Notes under the pieces: model-generated
Database searches by the model: none
The model's input: the letters and a program-made list of their open reading frames with translations, nothing else
Told to the model about the DNA's origin: nothing
Part shown: positions 8,422 to 17,256 of the stretch, piece after piece
Numbering within the stretch: position 1 is the first letter of the stretch
Layout of the letters: each line of letters opens with the position of its first letter
Made by a program: the position numbers and the translations under genes
NCBI RefSeq assembly: GCF_000308875.1
Contig: NZ_BAGL01000121.1
Coordinates: 1 to 64,000, forward strand
Reading direction: 5' to 3'
DNA length: 64,000 nt
Source: Nocardia transvalensis NBRC 15921
GTDB lineage: Bacteria; Actinomycetota; Actinomycetes; Mycobacteriales; Mycobacteriaceae

Positions 8422-8666
8422 CTCAACCCCCCAAAAAGGACTTCCCGGGAACCGGAGACGTCAATGTCCCTTAACATAGAACGTATTTTTGTCAATACTG
8501 TCAGTCAAGTGTGAACCCTCACCATGAAACCGTTCTGATGCGATACTGACACACACTCTACTCCGGCGTCAGAGCCGTTTCACGGCACGTCATTACTCTC
8601 CTACTCCGGGCGGATCGAAGAAGCTCCCCCAAAGTCATTGGGTTGCCTTTCTGAGGTTGGTTGGGT
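8422..8666. promoter_or_regulatory. divergent regulatory region between SARP and the metabolite operon
   Basis: 245 bp without a gene, noticeably richer in A/T than its surroundings. It contains closely spaced TCA-type elements (TGTCAATACTGTCAGTCAAG, starting at 8490, and TGTGAACC next to it) that could be SARP direct repeats, but the spacing is not a clean 11-bp register. A GAGG at about 8653 serves as the ribosome-binding site for the ATG at 8667. I see no convincing -35/-10 pair, which is usual for SARP-dependent promoters. Confidence 0.4.
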
Positions 8667-10277
8667 ATGGCGAGTGCTGGATCCGGAAGTCCGATTCCTT
8701 CCTTCGGTAGTTATGTCGCGGGCAAGGAAATGGACAGTGACCGATGGGTATACGTTCCCGTAACACGGGCGGTGCTGGACGACTCGTTCAGCACCTTGGC
8801 CGCCAAACGCGCATTGGATGCCGGGGAGCTACCGGTGTCCGCGGCCGATCCGGCGGTGTTCGTCGGGCGGGTGGCACTGGCCGACGAGGAGACCGTGGCC
8901 CGCTCGCTCGAGGCGGCGGCGGCCGCGGCGAAGGAGTGGCGCACCGCGCCGCTCACGGTCCGGGTGGACGGGTTACTGGACCGGATGCGTGACATCATCC
9001 TCGACAACGTCGAGACGATCGAGCGGATGATGACGTACGAGGGTCATCCGCTCGAGTTGGCGCGCTGGGAGATCGCGTGCTGGCTCGAGGTCTGTTCGCC
9101 GCTGTCGAAGGAGTTCTTCCGCGGCGAACTGCACAAGGAGTTCCGCAACGGCGGCCGCCGGCAGATCGTCCGGCGCCGTCCCGACGGCGTGGTCTGCGTG
9201 AACCCGCCGGCCAACGCGCCGATGACCAGTTCGATCTTCGCCGCCGCACTGAGCGCGGCGGCGGGCAACGCGGTGGTGATCCGCGTGCCGCGGTCGGTGC
9301 CGCTGGGCGCGATGTGGGCGGTTCACGAGATCCTCGGGCCGGCGCTGGACGCGGTCGGCGCGCCCGCCGGGACCGTGGGTGTGATCTGTGGTGATCCGGG
9401 GCCGATCCTGCAGGCCTGGCTCGACAGCCCGCTCGTCGACGACGTGATGTATTTCGGCGGGGTCGACAACGGACTCGAGTTCGAACTGCGGTGTGTCGCA
9501 GCGGGAAAGAAGCCGATCCTGGAGCTGGCCGGCAACGACATCGCGATCGTGTGGTCGGACGCGAACCTGGACCACGCGTCGGACGCGTTGCTGGAGAGCT
9601 TCCTGGGGTCCGGCCAGCTGTGCATGATCCCGAATCTGGTGCTGGTGCATCCGGCCGTCGCCGACGAGCTGATCGCCGTAGTGGCCGAGAAGGCCCAGCG
9701 ATTGCGGCCGGGCTACCCCGACAGCGACGACGTCCTGCTCTCCCCGGTGCTGCGGCACGACAGATTCCACCGGTTCATGACCGACGCCCTGGACAAGGGC
9801 GCCGAGCTGATCACGGGCGGCGGCGGGATGCATCTGGACGGCACCCCCGGTGACAGCGGATATTTCCTGCAGCCCACCGTGATCCGGGTGAACGGCCTCG
9901 ACGGGGCGCGGTCGCTGGACGCGGTGCGCGACGAGACGTTCTTCCCGCTGCTGCCCATCGTCGTCCCCGCCCCGGAGGCCGACGGCCGGTTGCTGGAGCG
10001 ATTCGTCGAATTCGTGAACACCAACCGGTACGGGCTGCGGAATTCGCTGTGGGCGTCCGACGAGGCCGTGATCGAGCGCTACCTCGACGGCGTCGTCAAC
10101 GGCGGGCTGCTGAAGGTGAACGACTCGCACATCGCGGTCTCCGCGCCGCTGCCCTCGCACGGTGGCACCGGTCTGACCGGTGGCGCCTTCGGCGAGGCCA
10201 ACTATCCGATCCTGCGGACCACCCATCTTCAAGGGGTTTCGGTGGTCGCGCCCGGCAACCCGCCGAGATACCGATAG
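8667..10277 (+). CDS. aldehyde dehydrogenase family protein
   Basis: 536 residues from the ATG at 8667 (an upstream TTG at 8661 is too close to the ribosome-binding site). It is an ALDH-superfamily NAD(P)-dependent enzyme. Features: a Rossmann region around VCVNPPANAPM, a LELAGNDIAIV strand carrying the general-base Glu, and the catalytic Cys in SGQLCMIPN about 35 residues later. The N-terminal 60 residues and the NPPAN segment differ from classical ALDHs, so the substrate is likely unusual; an acyl-CoA reductase or semialdehyde role is possible. It is the first gene of an eight-gene same-strand operon, with the next start 9 bp downstream. Confidence 0.8.
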   Translation: MASAGSGSPIPSFGSYVAGKEMDSDRWVYVPVTRAVLDDSFSTLAAKRALDAGELPVSAADPAVFVGRVALADEETVARSLEAAAAAAKEWRTAPLTVRVDGLLDRMRDIILDNVETIERMMTYEGHPLELARWEIACWLEVCSPLSKEFFRGELHKEFRNGGRRQIVRRRPDGVVCVNPPANAPMTSSIFAAALSAAAGNAVVIRVPRSVPLGAMWAVHEILGPALDAVGAPAGTVGVICGDPGPILQAWLDSPLVDDVMYFGGVDNGLEFELRCVAAGKKPILELAGNDIAIVWSDANLDHASDALLESFLGSGQLCMIPNLVLVHPAVADELIAVVAEKAQRLRPGYPDSDDVLLSPVLRHDRFHRFMTDALDKGAELITGGGGMHLDGTPGDSGYFLQPTVIRVNGLDGARSLDAVRDETFFPLLPIVVPAPEADGRLLERFVEFVNTNRYGLRNSLWASDEAVIERYLDGVVNGGLLKVNDSHIAVSAPLPSHGGTGLTGGAFGEANYPILRTTHLQGVSVVAPGNPPRYR

Positions 10278-10286
10278 GAGCGTGTG

Positions 10287-11420
10287 ATGCGGAGTCTGGA
10301 ACAGGCGCGGGAGGTCTGCGAGCGGCATGTGCCCGGCCTCTATCCCGCCTTGGCGAGTATTCCCCTGTCCGACCTCGAGGCGCCCGGGAACTCCGGCCTC
10401 GAGCTCTTCCGGAAGTTCGGCGGACCGGCGCTGGTGATCCCGGCCGAGTACGCGGGCCGGGGCGTATCGCCGGTGGAGGCGCTTCAGGTGACCCGGGCCA
10501 TCGGAGCCTGCGCGCCGTCGCTGTCGGTCGCGACCACGATGCACCACTTCTCGGTGGCGACGATCTTCGCCCTCGCCACCAGCCTGCGCGCCAGTGGCGT
10601 GGAATGGGCGCTGCTGGAAGGGATTTCGGAGCAGAATCTGCTGGTCGCGTCGGGCTTCGCGGAGGGGGATCCGGGGGCCGGGATCCTCACCCCGACGCTG
10701 CGCGGCGTCGTCCGCGACGGCGGCATCGTCGTCAACGGCGCCAAGAAGCCGTGCAGCATGTCGGCCTCGATGGATCTGCTGTCGGCCAGCGTCTCGGTGG
10801 CCACCCCGGACGGCGACGCCACCTCCGTCGTGCTGGTCCCGGCGTCGACGCCCGGACTGTCCGTGCACCCCTTCTGGGCGAGCATCGTGCTGACCGGGGC
10901 CGAGAGCGACGAGGTGCGGCTGACCGACGTCGTCATCGACGAGCGGCTCGTGGTCCCCGCGGGAGCGGGCGATCGCGGCGAACTCGACGACTTGCAGACC
11001 ACGGGCTTCATCTGGTTCGAAATGCTCATCACCGCTTGCTATCTCGGCATGGCCAGCGCGCTGGTGGAGCGGGTGTTCTCGGGGCCGAGGTCGAGTGTGG
11101 AGCAGCGTGCGGAGCTGGGCATCCGGCTCGAGACCGCGGCGCTGCTGCTGGAGGGCATCGCGCAGGCGATCGCCACCGGGCGGACCGGCAACGACGATCT
11201 GGCGCGGGCGCTCGTCGCGCGCTACGGGGCCGTGGACGCCATCCGGGACGTGGTCGTGCGGGCCACCGAGGCGCTGGGCGGGATGGCCTTCATCACCGAC
11301 CCCGACGTCGCCTATCTGGCCGCGGCCTGCCAGTGCGCCGCCTTCCATCCGCCGTCGCGGTCGGCGACGAGTGCCGCCCTGGCCGCGAATCTGTCCGGCG
11401 ACGTGCTGCGAATCGAGTGA
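10287..11420 (+). CDS. acyl-CoA dehydrogenase-like flavoprotein
   Basis: 377 residues, ATG 6 nt after TAGGAG. It follows the acyl-CoA dehydrogenase plan: an N-terminal helical domain with P-x-EYAGRGVSP, the middle beta domain with FAEGDPGAG and NGAKKPCSMS (matching the usual substrate/FAD strand), and a C-terminal helical bundle with EALGGMAFI. The EGDPGAG segment replaces the more typical EPxAGSD pattern. Members of this branch in biosynthetic clusters act as dehydrogenases or flavin-dependent monooxygenases on carrier- or CoA-bound substrates. It lies between the ALDH and aminotransferase genes, so it probably acts in the same pathway. Confidence 0.75.
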   Translation: MRSLEQAREVCERHVPGLYPALASIPLSDLEAPGNSGLELFRKFGGPALVIPAEYAGRGVSPVEALQVTRAIGACAPSLSVATTMHHFSVATIFALATSLRASGVEWALLEGISEQNLLVASGFAEGDPGAGILTPTLRGVVRDGGIVVNGAKKPCSMSASMDLLSASVSVATPDGDATSVVLVPASTPGLSVHPFWASIVLTGAESDEVRLTDVVIDERLVVPAGAGDRGELDDLQTTGFIWFEMLITACYLGMASALVERVFSGPRSSVEQRAELGIRLETAALLLEGIAQAIATGRTGNDDLARALVARYGAVDAIRDVVVRATEALGGMAFITDPDVAYLAAACQCAAFHPPSRSATSAALAANLSGDVLRIE

Positions 11421-11424
11421 CATC

Positions 11425-12687
11425 ATGACGATCGAGATCGAGGACGAACTCGCCCCGCAGCGGGTCTCGCTGGCCTACCGCACCCACCTGAGCGCCGGGC
11501 GCGCGCGGGTGGGGGAGCTGCTGGGCGGTCAGGTCGAGGTGGAATCCCAAGGGGCATGGGTCGTTTCGTCCGACGGGCGACGCTACCTGAATGCCGGGGG
11601 CTACGGCGTGTTCATCATGGGCGCCCGGCACCCGCTGGTGGTCGAGGCGGTCGAGCGGCAGTTGCACACCCATCCCGTCGGCTCGCGGATGTTTCTCGAA
11701 CCGGTGGCCGCCCGGGCGGCGGAGGCACTGACGGCGGTGCTGCCGGCCTCGCTGACCCGGGTCCACTTCTCCGGCTCCGGCGCCGAGGCCACCGAGACCG
11801 CGGTGAAACTGGCCCGGCTGAACGGCCGCCGTCACCTGATATCCATGCGCGGCGGGTACCACGGCAAGACCCTGGGCGCCCTGTCGGTGACCGCCAAGGA
11901 CATCTTCCAGGATCCGTTCCGGCCGTTGCTGCCGGATGTCACCCACGTGCCCTACGGCAACCTGCCCGCACTGACCGCCGCGCTCGCCCAGCACACGCGC
12001 CGGGCGTGCGTGATCGTCGAACCCGTGCAGGGCGAGGCGGGCGTGGTGATCCCGCCCGACGGCTACCTGTCGCAGGTCGGCCGGCTGTGCCGGGAGTACG
12101 GGGCGCTGCTGATCCTCGACGAGATCCAGACCGGCCTCGGCCGGACGGGACACTGGTGGGCGTTCCAGCGCGAGGATGTGCTCCCCGACATTCTGCTGAC
12201 CGGAAAAGCGCTGGGCGGCGGCGTCGTTCCGGTGTCGGCCGCGGTGGCCTCCGAGGAGGTCTACGCGGTCCTCGACCGCGATCCGTTCCTGCACACCTCC
12301 ACCTTCGCCGGCGCGCCGATCGCCGCCGCGGCGGTGTGCGGCGCGTTGCGGGCCATCACCGAGGACGGGCTCGTCGAGCGGTCGGCGCGGCTGGGCGCGC
12401 GCCTGCTGCCGGAACTGGAGGCCGTCGTGCGGCGGCACCTGGCCGGGGGCTGCGTGGTCCGTGGCCGCGGACTGCTGATCGCCGTCGAATTCACCGATCC
12501 GGCCATGGCGGCCGATCTGCTGGTGGATCTGGTCGCCAACAACGTCATCGCAAACCATTCTCTCAATTCCGAGAGAGTCATTCGGCTCACGCCTCCCGCC
12601 GTTCTGGACGACGCCGAGATCGTGTTTCTGCTGGAGCGGTTCGAACGCGCAGTTATTTCTACCGCTCTCCGTTATCCCGAAGCCTGA
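11425..12687 (+). CDS. class III PLP-dependent aminotransferase
   Basis: 420 residues, ATG 4 bp after the previous stop. Class III signatures are all present: SGSGAEATETAVKLAR (phosphate cup), YHGKTLG, EPVQGEAGV, LILDEIQTGLGRTG with the PLP-ring Asp, and LTGKALGGG with the Schiff-base Lys. The enzymes transfer amino groups at terminal omega positions (ornithine, GABA, diamines, acetylornithine). With an ALDH and an amine-oxidase-like flavoprotein alongside, the pathway probably interconverts a terminal amine and an aldehyde. The substrate is unknown. Confidence 0.9.
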   Translation: MTIEIEDELAPQRVSLAYRTHLSAGRARVGELLGGQVEVESQGAWVVSSDGRRYLNAGGYGVFIMGARHPLVVEAVERQLHTHPVGSRMFLEPVAARAAEALTAVLPASLTRVHFSGSGAEATETAVKLARLNGRRHLISMRGGYHGKTLGALSVTAKDIFQDPFRPLLPDVTHVPYGNLPALTAALAQHTRRACVIVEPVQGEAGVVIPPDGYLSQVGRLCREYGALLILDEIQTGLGRTGHWWAFQREDVLPDILLTGKALGGGVVPVSAAVASEEVYAVLDRDPFLHTSTFAGAPIAAAAVCGALRAITEDGLVERSARLGARLLPELEAVVRRHLAGGCVVRGRGLLIAVEFTDPAMAADLLVDLVANNVIANHSLNSERVIRLTPPAVLDDAEIVFLLERFERAVISTALRYPEA

Positions 12688-12697
12688 AGGGAACTCC

Positions 12698-13222
12698 ATG
12701 CGTACCGCAAGTATCACCGTTTATTCGGACAGCATCGAACCGGACCGGGCCTACCGCGATATTCGACATTTCGAGGCCTATCCGGATCTGGTCGACGAAG
12801 TGAGTTCGGTTCTCGTCCGCCCCGGTGCGGACGGCGCCTCGTCGGTCAGTGATTGGGAGGTCTATTTTCGCAACGGGCCGCTGCGGTGGACCGAGATCGA
12901 CTATTTCCGGGAAGAACAGCGGAACATCGTCTTCGAACAGGAATCCGGCGATTTCCACGTGTTCCGCGGCTCCTGGCAGGTCCGGCCGTCCGGCACGGGC
13001 AGCGCGGTGACCTTCGAGGCCACCTTCGACTTCGGGATCCCCAGTCTGGCCGGTGTGCTGGAGCCGATCGCCGAGAAGGTGCTCAAGGAGGGCATCGCCC
13101 TCGTCCTGATCCGGCTGCTGGGAAACGCCGAGGTCGTCGGCGATCCGGCGGTCGCCGCCGCGGTCGCGAAGAAGCTGGCCGGGGTCGGATCGGGGGCTCT
13201 CGCGGCGGGGACGGGGCACTGA
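12698..13222 (+). CDS. SRPBCC (START/polyketide cyclase-like) protein
   Basis: 174 residues. The first 145 residues read as a helix-grip SRPBCC domain: an R-x-IRHFEAYPDLVDEV start, alternating beta strands (SDWEVYFRNGPLRWTE, FHVFRGSWQVRP) and the long C-terminal helix (ILIRLL region). Such proteins bind hydrophobic ligands and include aromatase/cyclases and coenzyme Q-binding proteins. In this operon it may bind or cyclise an intermediate. Only 1 bp separates its stop from the next start. Confidence 0.7.
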   Translation: MRTASITVYSDSIEPDRAYRDIRHFEAYPDLVDEVSSVLVRPGADGASSVSDWEVYFRNGPLRWTEIDYFREEQRNIVFEQESGDFHVFRGSWQVRPSGTGSAVTFEATFDFGIPSLAGVLEPIAEKVLKEGIALVLIRLLGNAEVVGDPAVAAAVAKKLAGVGSGALAAGTGH

Positions 13223-13223
13223 T

Positions 13224-13688
13224 ATGGACTACGCGAACAGATTCACCACGAAAACGACGTATTCGCTACTGCGCGCGGAATACGGGGTCGCCACCCTGGT
13301 CTGCACGCTGCTGTTCTTCTACCACGTCGGCGAGGTGCGCTGGTGGGCGGCGATCGCCCTGTTCGCCTATATCGACGTCATCGGCTACATTCCCGGTCTG
13401 ATCGTGCATCTGCGGCACGAGGACGGCGCCGTGCCCAAGCTCTATTACGTCCTGTACAACACGATGCACAGCTTCGTCACGCAGGCTGTCGTACTCGGTC
13501 TGTGGATCTGGATACACGGTTTCGAATGGGCGTTGCTCGTGGTGCCGATCCACCTGCTCGGTGACCGCGCCCTGTTCGGCAGTTTCGTCAAGCCGTTCAG
13601 CGTTCCCTTCGAGCCGAAGGTGATTCCGGAATTCGAGGAATTCGAGCGCAGCCTGGCCGGGCGAGCAGCGGCGAGCAGCCGCGTATGA
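13224..13688 (+). CDS. small four-helix membrane protein, DUF4260-like
   Basis: 154 residues with four predicted membrane helices (about 22-38, 42-62, 80-105, 108-125). The pattern YIDVIGYIPG, then LYNTMHSF, then PIHLLGDRALFGSF resembles DUF4260 proteins, which share D-x-x-GY-x-x-G, YN-x-x-H and H-x-x-x-DR motifs. The conserved His and Asp sit near membrane edges and could bind a metal, but no catalytic activity is known for the family. It is embedded in the metabolite operon, and its last 4 bp overlap the next gene (ATGA, 13685-13688). Confidence 0.6.
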   Translation: MDYANRFTTKTTYSLLRAEYGVATLVCTLLFFYHVGEVRWWAAIALFAYIDVIGYIPGLIVHLRHEDGAVPKLYYVLYNTMHSFVTQAVVLGLWIWIHGFEWALLVVPIHLLGDRALFGSFVKPFSVPFEPKVIPEFEEFERSLAGRAAASSRV

Positions 13689-14176
13689 CCGGCGTATCGA
13701 CCGAGCGGGCGCCCTCCGAGGAACGCTGCCTGCAGCTGTACCGCAAACTCGCGGCGAGTGTGGCCGTCATCTCCGTGCAGGGCGCGGACGGTCCGGTGGG
13801 CATGACGGCCTCGTCGGTGACCTCGCTGTCGCTGCGACCGCCGCTGCTGCTGGCATGCCTGGCGGTCGGATCTGGAACGCTCGCCGCGATCGAACGCAGC
13901 GGCTCGTTCGCGGTGACGCTGCTGACCGAGGACCAGCGCGCGATCGCCGAGGACTTCGCGTCGCGGTCGGGATCCCGATTCGCGGGCGCCGGCTTCCGGC
14001 ACGTCCTCGGTGTGCCGGTGTTGTCGGAGTCGCTGGCCTGGGCGGCGTGCCTGCTCGTCGACGCCCGCAGGTACGGCGATCACGTCGTGGTCGTCGGCGA
14101 AGTCACCGCATTGGAAACCGATTCAGGAAGGCCCCTGTTGTGGCACAGCCAGACATTCGCGCTGCTGCGAACATGA
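13685..14176 (+). CDS. flavin reductase (HpaC/ActVB-like)
   Basis: 163 residues. It is a split-barrel flavin reductase with the family hallmarks: an SVAVISV strand, GMTASSVTSLSLRPPLLLAC (flavin-binding) and FAVTLL, then the C-terminal VVVGEVTALE strand. These enzymes supply free reduced FAD or FMN to a partner monooxygenase or halogenase. The halogenase-like gene two positions downstream is the natural partner, making a two-component system. ATGA overlaps occur at both ends. Confidence 0.85.
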   Translation: MTGVSTERAPSEERCLQLYRKLAASVAVISVQGADGPVGMTASSVTSLSLRPPLLLACLAVGSGTLAAIERSGSFAVTLLTEDQRAIAEDFASRSGSRFAGAGFRHVLGVPVLSESLAWAACLLVDARRYGDHVVVVGEVTALETDSGRPLLWHSQTFALLRT

Positions 14177-15501
14177 AGAACGAACCGTTGTGGTGGCCCG
14201 AATCGGGCATCGAATCCGCGGATCCGCCGTTGATCGGCGGCCGCCGGGACGATCTGGTGATCGTGGGCGGCGGGCTCGCCGGTCTCGTGACCGCCTATTA
14301 CGTCTCGGCGGCCCGGCCGGACCTGTCGGTCGTGGTGCTGGAGGCCGAATCGATCGGCGCCGGGGCGACCGGCCGCAGCACCGGAATCGTGTCGCCGGGC
14401 CTGAGCATCCCGCTGCCGCGGCTGCGTCGCAGGGTCGGCGACGGCCGTGCGATCGAGGCCTTCGACGCCTCCCAGCACGGCGTCACCCTGCTGCGCGATC
14501 TGATCCGCGCCGAGCGGATCGATTGTGACGCCCGGGACGAACCGCACACGCTCGTGGCCGTGACCACGGGCGAACGGCGGCGGATGGCCGCGCACCTGGC
14601 CGCGCTGCGCGCCCTGGACCGCACCGTGCACTGGCTCACCCCGGCGGAACTCGTCGACCACGCCGGACCCGGCTACATCGCGGGGTTCGCCTACGACAAC
14701 GCCATGGTCGTCGATCCGTATCAGCTGGTGGTCGGGCTGGCCGCCGTGCTGCGTGAGCGCGGGGTCGCGATCTACGAGAACAGCCGGGTGCGCTCGATCG
14801 ACAGTTCCGGCAGCCGCCCCCGCGTCGTCACCGATCAGGGCAGCGTCACGGCCGGCCGCGTCCTGCTGACCGTCGACGGATACGCCGGCGATCTCGGACC
14901 GATGGCGACCTCGGTGGTCGCGCTGCGCACCCATCTGCTGGCCACCGCGCCGCTCACCGGGGATCGGATGGCGGGCCTCGGCTGGACCGGCCGCGGCGGC
15001 ATCATCGACCAGCGGAACTTCTTCAACTACTACCGGATGACCGCCGACAAGCGCCTGGTGTTCGGGGGCGGCCCGGCGCTCGTTCCGACCGGCGACCCCG
15101 GCCGTGACGCGACCGCGTCCGCGCGGGTCCAGGGCCGCATCGATACCGAGCTGATCGCGCGGTTCCCGGCGCTGGCCGGGGTCGAGATCGAGGCGCGCTG
15201 GTCCGGTCTGACCGCCAGCAGCACCGATCGGCTCCCGGTCGTCGGGCCCGTCCCCGGCCGTGACGGCGTCTACTACGCCGGCGCGTGGTGCGGGCACGGC
15301 TTCGCCATGTCGGTCGATGCCGGATGGCGTTTCGCCGACATGCTCGCGGGCGGCCCGCGGCCCCGCCTGCCGTGGTACCGCAGCTCGGCCCAGTACGTAC
15401 CGACCCGATTCGCCCGCACCCAGGGGGTCCGAGGGTATCTGCGCTACCTCGACCAGCTCGATCGCAGCGCGCAGCGCAGAACGAAGGGAGTCCAGCGATG
15501 A
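14173..15501 (+). CDS. FAD-dependent amine/amino-acid oxidoreductase (DAO family)
   Basis: 442 residues, ATG overlapping the flavin reductase stop (ATGA). An N-terminal LWWPES segment precedes the dinucleotide-binding VIVGGGLAGLVTAYY motif (about residues 29-43), then GAGATGRSTGIVSPG, and near the C-terminus the FAD-contact segment YYAGAWCGHGFAMSVDAGW. The N-terminal LWW pattern and overall length match the gamma-glutamylputrescine oxidase/PuuB-like branch of the DAO family, which oxidises secondary or primary amines to imines or aldehydes. A role in oxidising an aminated pathway intermediate fits the aminotransferase and ALDH neighbours. Confidence 0.8.
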   Translation: MKNEPLWWPESGIESADPPLIGGRRDDLVIVGGGLAGLVTAYYVSAARPDLSVVVLEAESIGAGATGRSTGIVSPGLSIPLPRLRRRVGDGRAIEAFDASQHGVTLLRDLIRAERIDCDARDEPHTLVAVTTGERRRMAAHLAALRALDRTVHWLTPAELVDHAGPGYIAGFAYDNAMVVDPYQLVVGLAAVLRERGVAIYENSRVRSIDSSGSRPRVVTDQGSVTAGRVLLTVDGYAGDLGPMATSVVALRTHLLATAPLTGDRMAGLGWTGRGGIIDQRNFFNYYRMTADKRLVFGGGPALVPTGDPGRDATASARVQGRIDTELIARFPALAGVEIEARWSGLTASSTDRLPVVGPVPGRDGVYYAGAWCGHGFAMSVDAGWRFADMLAGGPRPRLPWYRSSAQYVPTRFARTQGVRGYLRYLDQLDRSAQRRTKGVQR

Positions 15502-17246
15502 CGACGAAGACGGATCCGGAATTCGACGTGGCGGTGGTCGGCGGGGGTATCGGCGGCGCGGCGCTCGCGGCCGTGCTGGCACGGCACGGCGTGCGGGTGG
15601 TCATCATCGAGGCCGGCGGGCATCCGCGGTTCGCGATCGGGGAGTCCACCGTGCCCGAGACGATCATGGGCCTGCGGAATCTGGCTCGCCGCTACGACGT
15701 CCCGGAGCTGGAGAACCTGTCGTCGCACGGGCTGCTGCGCCGGTACGTCAGTGCCGCATCGGGCGTGAAGCGCAACTTCAGCTTCGCCTACCATCGCGAG
15801 GGCGAGCCGTTCCGCCCGGCCGAATGCACCCAGTACCCCACCTGGGGGCCGCCGATCGGACCCGATTCGCATTTCTTCCGCCAGGATGTCGACGCGTACG
15901 TGTACCAGGTGGCGCTGCGCTACGGCGCGACCGGGATGACCTATCGCCCGGTGACCGGAGTCGATTTCGACGATGCGGGCGCCACGGTCTCGACCGCCGA
16001 CGGCGCGGAGATCCGCGTCCGGTACGTGGTCGACGCGGGCGGTATGCGCAGCGTCCTCGGAGAGGCACTCGACCTGCGCACCGAACCGCCCTATCGCACT
16101 CGCTCACGTACGATCTTCACGCATTTCACCGGCGTCGAACCGTTCGACCGCATCGCCGGGCCGCGTCGCCGGCACGGCATGCCGAGCCCGTTCTCGCAGG
16201 GCACACTGCACCATCTGTTCGAGGGCGGGTGGATGTGGGTCATCCCGTTCGACAACCATCTCGATACCACCAGCCGGCTGTGCTCGGTCGGGATCAACCT
16301 CGATATCGACCGCTACCCGCGCCCCGCCGACGAATCCGCCGAGGACGAGTTCTGGGCGCACGTCCGGCGATTCCCCGATCTGCACCGGCAGCTCCGCGAC
16401 GCGCGTCCGGTCAGGCCGTATACGGCGAGCAACCGCAACCAGTTCGCCTCCCGGCAGCTCGTCGGGGACCGCTGGTGCCTGCTGCCGCACGCCTCGGACT
16501 TCATCGATCCGCTGTTCTCCAGCGGCCTGGCCGTCACCGTGATGGCCCTGAACGCCCTGGGCCACAGGCTGATCGACGCCGTCCGCGACGACGACTTCTC
16601 GCCGGAACGGTTCGAATACGTCGAGACCTGGGTGAAGCGGTCCTTCGCCTACTACGACGATCTGGTCGCGTACTCCTATGTGGCGTTCGATGATTTCGAG
16701 CTGTGGAACGCCTGGTTCCGGGTCTGGACGATCGGCACCCTGTACGGCGTGAACGGTCAGATGCAGGCCGGTTTCGACTTCGACCGCACACGCAACAGGC
16801 TGGCCTTCGACAGGCTGGAGCAGGCGCCCTACCGCGGGGTGCAGGCCGTCGACAATCCCGAGTGCGCGGTCCTGTTCGAGCGGGCGTGCGCGGCGATGCG
16901 GGCTTACCGCGACAAGGAGATCGGCGTCGGCGAGACGTGCGGGCGCATCTACTCCGCACTGGCGGACAGCGGGTTGTCGCCCGACTTCTGGCGCACCCAG
17001 GATCCGTCCCAGCGCTGCCCGTCGGGGCCGTTCACGCTGGCGTCGATGACCCGAATCCTGTTGTGGGGCAAGCGTCGCAGCCCCGATCACGTACGCGGGC
17101 GGTACTTCACGGGCGGGTTCGACGTGGTCGCCCGGGACGCCCTCGCGTTCTACGGGGCGGAGCTCGGCTCCGGCGCCGGGGTGGCCTACCGCGGCATGCG
17201 CGACATGGTGTCGGCGGGCAACAGAGACTGGCGCCGGACGCCGTGA
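15498..17246 (+). CDS. flavin-dependent halogenase-like FAD monooxygenase
   Basis: 582 residues from the ATG overlapping the DAO stop (ATGA, 15498-15501), with GGGAG upstream. Motifs of the tryptophan-halogenase superfamily are present in order: VVGGGIGGAALAAVLAR (FAD), RFAIGEST-x-PET, a Lys in SGVKRNFSF where phenolic-type halogenases keep the catalytic Lys, and WMWVIPF, which satisfies the diagnostic WxWxIP motif. DFIDPLFSSGLAVT is the second FAD contact. With the flavin reductase three positions upstream this is a plausible two-component halogenase. A geranylgeranyl-reductase-like or hydroxylating activity cannot be excluded. The last about 150 residues are specific to this protein. Confidence 0.7.
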   Translation: MTTKTDPEFDVAVVGGGIGGAALAAVLARHGVRVVIIEAGGHPRFAIGESTVPETIMGLRNLARRYDVPELENLSSHGLLRRYVSAASGVKRNFSFAYHREGEPFRPAECTQYPTWGPPIGPDSHFFRQDVDAYVYQVALRYGATGMTYRPVTGVDFDDAGATVSTADGAEIRVRYVVDAGGMRSVLGEALDLRTEPPYRTRSRTIFTHFTGVEPFDRIAGPRRRHGMPSPFSQGTLHHLFEGGWMWVIPFDNHLDTTSRLCSVGINLDIDRYPRPADESAEDEFWAHVRRFPDLHRQLRDARPVRPYTASNRNQFASRQLVGDRWCLLPHASDFIDPLFSSGLAVTVMALNALGHRLIDAVRDDDFSPERFEYVETWVKRSFAYYDDLVAYSYVAFDDFELWNAWFRVWTIGTLYGVNGQMQAGFDFDRTRNRLAFDRLEQAPYRGVQAVDNPECAVLFERACAAMRAYRDKEIGVGETCGRIYSALADSGLSPDFWRTQDPSQRCPSGPFTLASMTRILLWGKRRSPDHVRGRYFTGGFDVVARDALAFYGAELGSGAGVAYRGMRDMVSAGNRDWRRTP

Positions 17247-17256
17247 GGTGGGGACG

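Noticed and set aside
8490..8520. SARP heptamer direct repeats upstream of the ALDH operon
   Set aside because: TCA-containing elements exist, but the spacing does not fit a clean 11-bp register, so I did not list them as a defined operator.
8973..11426. 817-codon minus-strand open frame opposite ALDH and acyl-CoA dehydrogenase
   Set aside because: Low-complexity composition and no start signal; it is the complement of two clear genes.
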